64,000 nucleotides of DNA. It comes from Fictibacillus sp. FJAT-27399. GTDB taxonomy: Bacteria > Bacillota > Bacilli > Bacillales > Fictibacillaceae. Below, one piece after another: positions 61,194-64,000 of this stretch. Both the position numbers and the translations under genes were made by a program. The stretch is from NCBI RefSeq assembly GCF_001510655.1, contig NZ_LMVC01000001.1, positions 843,955 to 907,954 of the forward strand, written 5' to 3'. Every line of letters begins with the position of its first letter. Within the stretch, counting starts at the first letter, position 1. The notes beneath the pieces were generated by a model that was given only the letters and a program-made list of their open reading frames with translations, did no database searches and was not told the origin of the DNA.

Positions 61194-62288
61194 TTACTTA
61201 TTTTGTTTCAGGCTCAGTTTTATTTCCTCTTCCACTAAGTCATAAAGACTAACAGATATAGAAGAGTTTCTTATACATTTAAGATCTTCAATCTGAACCA
61301 TCATGTTCCTTGCTTCCGCCAAATAAGAGATTGCTTCCCTCATTTTCTCTTTATAAGGTTTGGTTGTTCTTTCGATTTCTGCAGCGAACTTTTCATCCGT
61401 ACCAGATGTAATACAAGTTTCGTACATATCAATGATTTCATCTGTTTCTCGTTCAGGGTCATATTCATGAGGTGCTGTACTATCAAATATTGCGATGCCT
61501 TTTTCGCGAAGGATGACCATGTCTAAACTGTTTGGATCAAATCCGCAGTGGTAAATCTCAACGTCGTATCCTTTTTCTTCTCCAGCAGCTGCTATCTTCT
61601 TCAGCATTGTTGATTTCCCTGATCCCGCTCTGCCTTTAATAAAATAACGTTTGCAAATATCTTCTGTTAGACTTTGAATATAGTCAACTGCGCCATTTGG
61701 AGTTGCAGCACCTAGGAAACGATGTTTTACATTTGAAGTTTTTCCAGCAGTCTCCTCTCCATAGAAAAGGTCAATAAGCTCATTTGTCAATTCATTGGCT
61801 TTAGCAAAACTCATGTTAGCGATATAGATATCTTCAATGTCATCATGTGCTTTAAGTGATTCTGCAAATGTTGTATATGCTTTTTGGAATTTTGCGGAAA
61901 TGTCCATATTAAGCTGATGAATTTCCTCATTATGTTCAGAAAGATGTTTAGTAGTCCTTTCATTTTCAAGAATGGTTATTTGCAAATTTTCGCTTGCTGC
62001 CTGTTTGAGAATCTCAGGTACTGCATCGTCAATAATTCCAACACCGGCATCAGGAACGATTAAACCTTCTGTCCAATCATTATTAGATGCACAATGCAAA
62101 TATTCAATTGTATGTCCTTCTGCTCTTAATGTTTCACCTATTGTATTTATGAAGGCAGATTTATCTGATCGTAACCCCCCTTGAAGTAAAAACACACGAT
62201 TCAATCCCCTTAATGCAGAGTCATAAAGACTAATATATCCTTTAGCTGTATTTCCACCTGCATAATAATGAAGCACTTTTCCACCCAT
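61194..62288 (-). CDS. tandem P-loop ATPase, PRK06851 type
   Basis: The 364-residue protein is two related halves. The C-terminal half has a clean Walker A, IKGRAGSGKSTMLKKI, and the N-terminal half a degenerate one, LQGGLRSDKSAFINTI. Both continue with a cysteine in EYLHCAS or EIYHCGF and an acidic VGIIDDAVP or IAIFDSTAPHEY strand. This matches the two-domain PRK06851 proteins of spore formers, whose role is unknown. ATG 62288 follows AAAGG at eight bases; ATG 62318 is too far upstream. Confidence 0.82.
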   Translation of the reverse strand: MGGKVLHYYAGGNTAKGYISLYDSALRGLNRVFLLQGGLRSDKSAFINTIGETLRAEGHTIEYLHCASNNDWTEGLIVPDAGVGIIDDAVPEILKQAASENLQITILENERTTKHLSEHNEEIHQLNMDISAKFQKAYTTFAESLKAHDDIEDIYIANMSFAKANELTNELIDLFYGEETAGKTSNVKHRFLGAATPNGAVDYIQSLTEDICKRYFIKGRAGSGKSTMLKKIAAAGEEKGYDVEIYHCGFDPNSLDMVILREKGIAIFDSTAPHEYDPERETDEIIDMYETCITSGTDEKFAAEIERTTKPYKEKMREAISYLAEARNMMVQIEDLKCIRNSSISVSLYDLVEEEIKLSLKQNK

Positions 62289-62423
62289 ACAATCATCCTT
62301 TCCCTTTTCTGCTAACATATGTTCACCATATATAAGGGTGAATGCCTACCTTTAAAAAGATAAAGCTCTTTTCTAAAAGATTGTTGCTTTTGGGTCATTT
62401 TAGTAAACAGCCATCATTGACAA

Positions 62424-62556
62424 GTTGATTGGAGTGTAAGGTGCGAGACTCCTGCGGGAAAAGCGGGACAGGTGAGACCCACAGGCGCGTGCGCCGAGGA
62501 GGCTCACCGCACGCCCCGCGGAAAGCGAGCATCCTGAAACGGAAATCAACCACTCC
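62424..62556. repeat. large structured intergenic repeat, copy 4 (diverged, ends lost)
   Basis: It keeps GTGCGAGACTCCTGCGGGA, GACAGGTGAGACCCACAGG and CACCGCACGCCCCGCGGAAA but lacks the GGGGCTGTCC/GGACAGCCCC ends. The bases between here and 62963 hold no gene that I can support. Confidence 0.85.
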
Positions 62557-62963
62557 TAAGAGCAACAAAGGTTACGAAAACAGCCAAAGATAAAAAGCCT
62601 TTTCTAGACCATTACCTAACTTTCGAACCTCTTCCATTTCTTTCACAAGCTAATGGTTGCCCTCGATGATCTCAGGGAAATGAGCGTTTGCCAAAAACAA
62701 AACTAAGCGATCCAAATACAGGTTTAATGTGTTTATTTAATAATTCTTTATAATCTACACACTAATCTTTTATATTTACGTATTAAACTATTAACTGAAA
62801 GAACGGTAATGAATGCCTATTGTAATTTACGCAAACGGCAACTTAACCATGTGTTTCATTGCATCACTCAAAAATACGTAGTAGATTGGACGATATTCGC
62901 GACTCAGACAGTAACCGATTAAACGTTTAATGAAGATATTAGACAACATTGAAGGAGGAAACG

Positions 62964-63080
62964 ATGACATTAACAAACGAACAAATTCTTACTGAGTTAT
63001 CGGATCATCAACGAGCCATAGCAAAAACAGGTGGCCCTGCAATTACGGTAAAGTCTTTCTCCTGGAGTTTTGCCTTATGA
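62964..63080 (+). CDS. 38-residue ORF coupled to a STAS gene
   Basis: ATG 62964 follows AAGGAGGAAACG, a perfect site, and encodes MTLTNEQILTELSDHQRAIA plus 18 residues. Its stop overlaps the next ATG (ATGA). It may be a leader peptide, or the N-terminal remnant of a larger stress-signalling protein. No family recognised. Confidence 0.5.
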   Translation: MTLTNEQILTELSDHQRAIAKTGGPAITVKSFSWSFAL

Positions 63081-63439
63081 GTATGTCAATGGGGAATGTT
63101 ATGGATCTTAAAATTACACATGAAAAATTGAACGGCACTCATTATTTGGAATTAGTAGGAGAAGTTCAGAGCTACACGGCACCCAAGTTGAAAAAAATAC
63201 TTGTCCCATTATCAGAAAAAACTAAACAAGACATAATTATTGATGTTGAAAAGATTGATTTCATAGATAGTGTTGGGTTAGGAGTTTTCGCTGGCGTGCT
63301 TAGATCAACGAAAAGGAACAACTGTACGTTAATGCTAAGAGGTATGTCGAATCGCGTCCGCCGATTATTTGAGGTAACAGGGCTTATAGAAATGGTTGAA
63401 TCCAGCAAGAACAAGAAGACCATAGAAACGTTTGCCTAA
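63077..63439 (+). CDS. STAS-domain anti-sigma-factor antagonist
   Basis: The 120-residue protein has one STAS domain: HYLELVGEVQSYTAPKLKKI, then IIIDVEKIDFIDSVGLGVFA, where the serine of DSVGLG is the usual kinase target. RsbV/SpoIIAA-type proteins release a sigma factor from its anti-sigma kinase when dephosphorylated. No RsbW-like kinase or sigma factor gene is adjacent. The start may be ATG 63077 or ATG 63101 (after GGGGAA). Confidence 0.88.
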   Translation: MSMSMGNVMDLKITHEKLNGTHYLELVGEVQSYTAPKLKKILVPLSEKTKQDIIIDVEKIDFIDSVGLGVFAGVLRSTKRNNCTLMLRGMSNRVRRLFEVTGLIEMVESSKNKKTIETFA

Positions 63440-63656
63440 GTTCGGCTTGTAAAAAAGAAGTATTCTTAAAAGTCAAAATGCAGGATATCCTTTACCTCAT
63501 CTTTGTATTTTCGTCATTTACTTTTAAACCATTACTAGACTCAATGTTCTTATATTAAATTGAATAGAAAGTCTCATTCTACTCCTCATTCCCTTTGTAT
63601 ATGGATGATGGTGAAACAAAAATTCAATGCAAAATTATTTTGAGGGGAATGAGATG

Positions 63657-64000
63657 ATGAAGCGAATTCGTGTCTGGTATTGGGTCTTCACAGCATTGTT
63701 AGCAGCCTTAATGCTCGCAGGTTCCATTCCTGATATTCTCTCTGTTTCTGCTGCTGTGGATTTATTTAATCATTTGGGCTATCCTGACTATCTTTTGCCT
63801 TTTCTCGGAATTGCCAAATTGTTAGGTGTTATCGCCATTCTGGTGCCAGGCGTTCCAAGATTAAAAGAGTGGGCCTATGCCGGTTTTTTCTTCGATCTGG
63901 CCGGTGCGATGTATTCTACGATCGCTGTTGGAGATCCCTTCAGTTCTTGGGTAATCTTTTTTGTTGGATTTATCTTGATTGCAGGTTCGTACGTTTTCCA
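63657..64000 (+). CDS. DoxX-like membrane protein (runs off the window)
   Basis: The visible 114 residues have four hydrophobic helices in the DoxX-like pattern (VWYWVFTALLAALMLAGSIP, NHLGYPDYLLPFLGIAKLLG, WAYAGFFFDLAGAMYSTIAV). The start follows GAGGGGAATG; ATG 63654 is an alternative. The 3' end lies outside the window. It is unlike the DoxX gene at the other end of the window, which has a Fur box. Confidence 0.8.
   Translation, partial: MKRIRVWYWVFTALLAALMLAGSIPDILSVSAAVDLFNHLGYPDYLLPFLGIAKLLGVIAILVPGVPRLKEWAYAGFFFDLAGAMYSTIAVGDPFSSWVIFFVGFILIAGSYVF

Overview
The window comes from a low-to-moderate GC, endospore-forming member of the Bacillaceae. The evidence is a SpoIIP engulfment hydrolase, a dead copy of a sporulation-type diadenylate cyclase, DesKR/Des membrane-fluidity genes, a T-box in front of proBA, a sigma-B type promoter, a stressosome RsbR paralogue, YndM, YrrS and YflT family proteins, and strong AGGAGG ribosome binding sites. 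The genus cannot be fixed from the sequence alone. No rRNA, tRNA, CRISPR array or intact insertion sequence was seen.

Layout. 0.2-9.5 kb is ordinary chromosome: a DoxX protein behind a Fur box, spoIIP, a DinB protein, an ammonium transporter coupled to a coiled-coil companion, a proline T-box with proB-proA, a DUF6509-like protein, an MBL-fold hydrolase and a deletion remnant of a 5'-nucleotidase. 9.7-26.8 kb is one long co-directional catabolic island. It holds an orphan AraC-type response regulator, two molybdenum-cofactor maturation genes, a three-subunit molybdenum hydroxylase with an SRPBCC helper, an acyl-CoA synthetase, an enoyl-CoA hydratase, an aromatic-acid-type MFS carrier, an aldehyde dehydrogenase, an iron alcohol dehydrogenase, an R2-like ligand-binding oxidase, an SSS symporter and a UbiD decarboxylase. 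The content matches the hmf pathway (furfural, HMF, 2-furoate and furandicarboxylate to 2-oxoglutarate), so the genes are named on that basis, as an inference. 26.9-35.7 kb holds the cdaS pseudogene, a DinB protein, an EamA exporter, des-desK-desR with a candidate DesR operator, and a second two-component system followed by a membrane-protein gene with an in-frame stop.

35.8-50 kb is a degraded, repeat-rich accessory region. Intact small genes (YflT, methyltransferase, YggT, YrrS, YndM, NTF2-like, ATP-dependent DNA ligase, RsbR, TPR) alternate with gene fragments: an integrase C-terminus, DUF2975, MocR, AsnC, GNAT, a methyltransferase with an internal deletion, and an ABC-type ATPase. Two dispersed repeat families run through it: a roughly 230 bp structured element (four copies in the window) and a short intergenic motif built on CTAACGGG. 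50-60.8 kb holds an MFS exporter and then a minus-strand operon of two class III CoA-transferases, an HMG-CoA-lyase-like enzyme, a CitMHS carrier, a CitE-like lyase, an AtuA/DUF1446 protein with its small partner, and a 2-hydroxyacid dehydrogenase. A GntR/FadR-type regulator diverges from it across a promoter region rich in palindromes. This looks like CoA-dependent breakdown of a branched di- or tricarboxylate. The window ends with a tandem P-loop protein, a STAS protein and a truncated DoxX-like gene.

Several genes (mocA-like, a Q/Y-rich coiled-coil protein, a DinB gene, a lipoprotein-like gene) have good Shine-Dalgarno sequences but only AUU or AUA where the start codon should be. Together with the many pseudogenes this suggests either active decay or unusual initiation.
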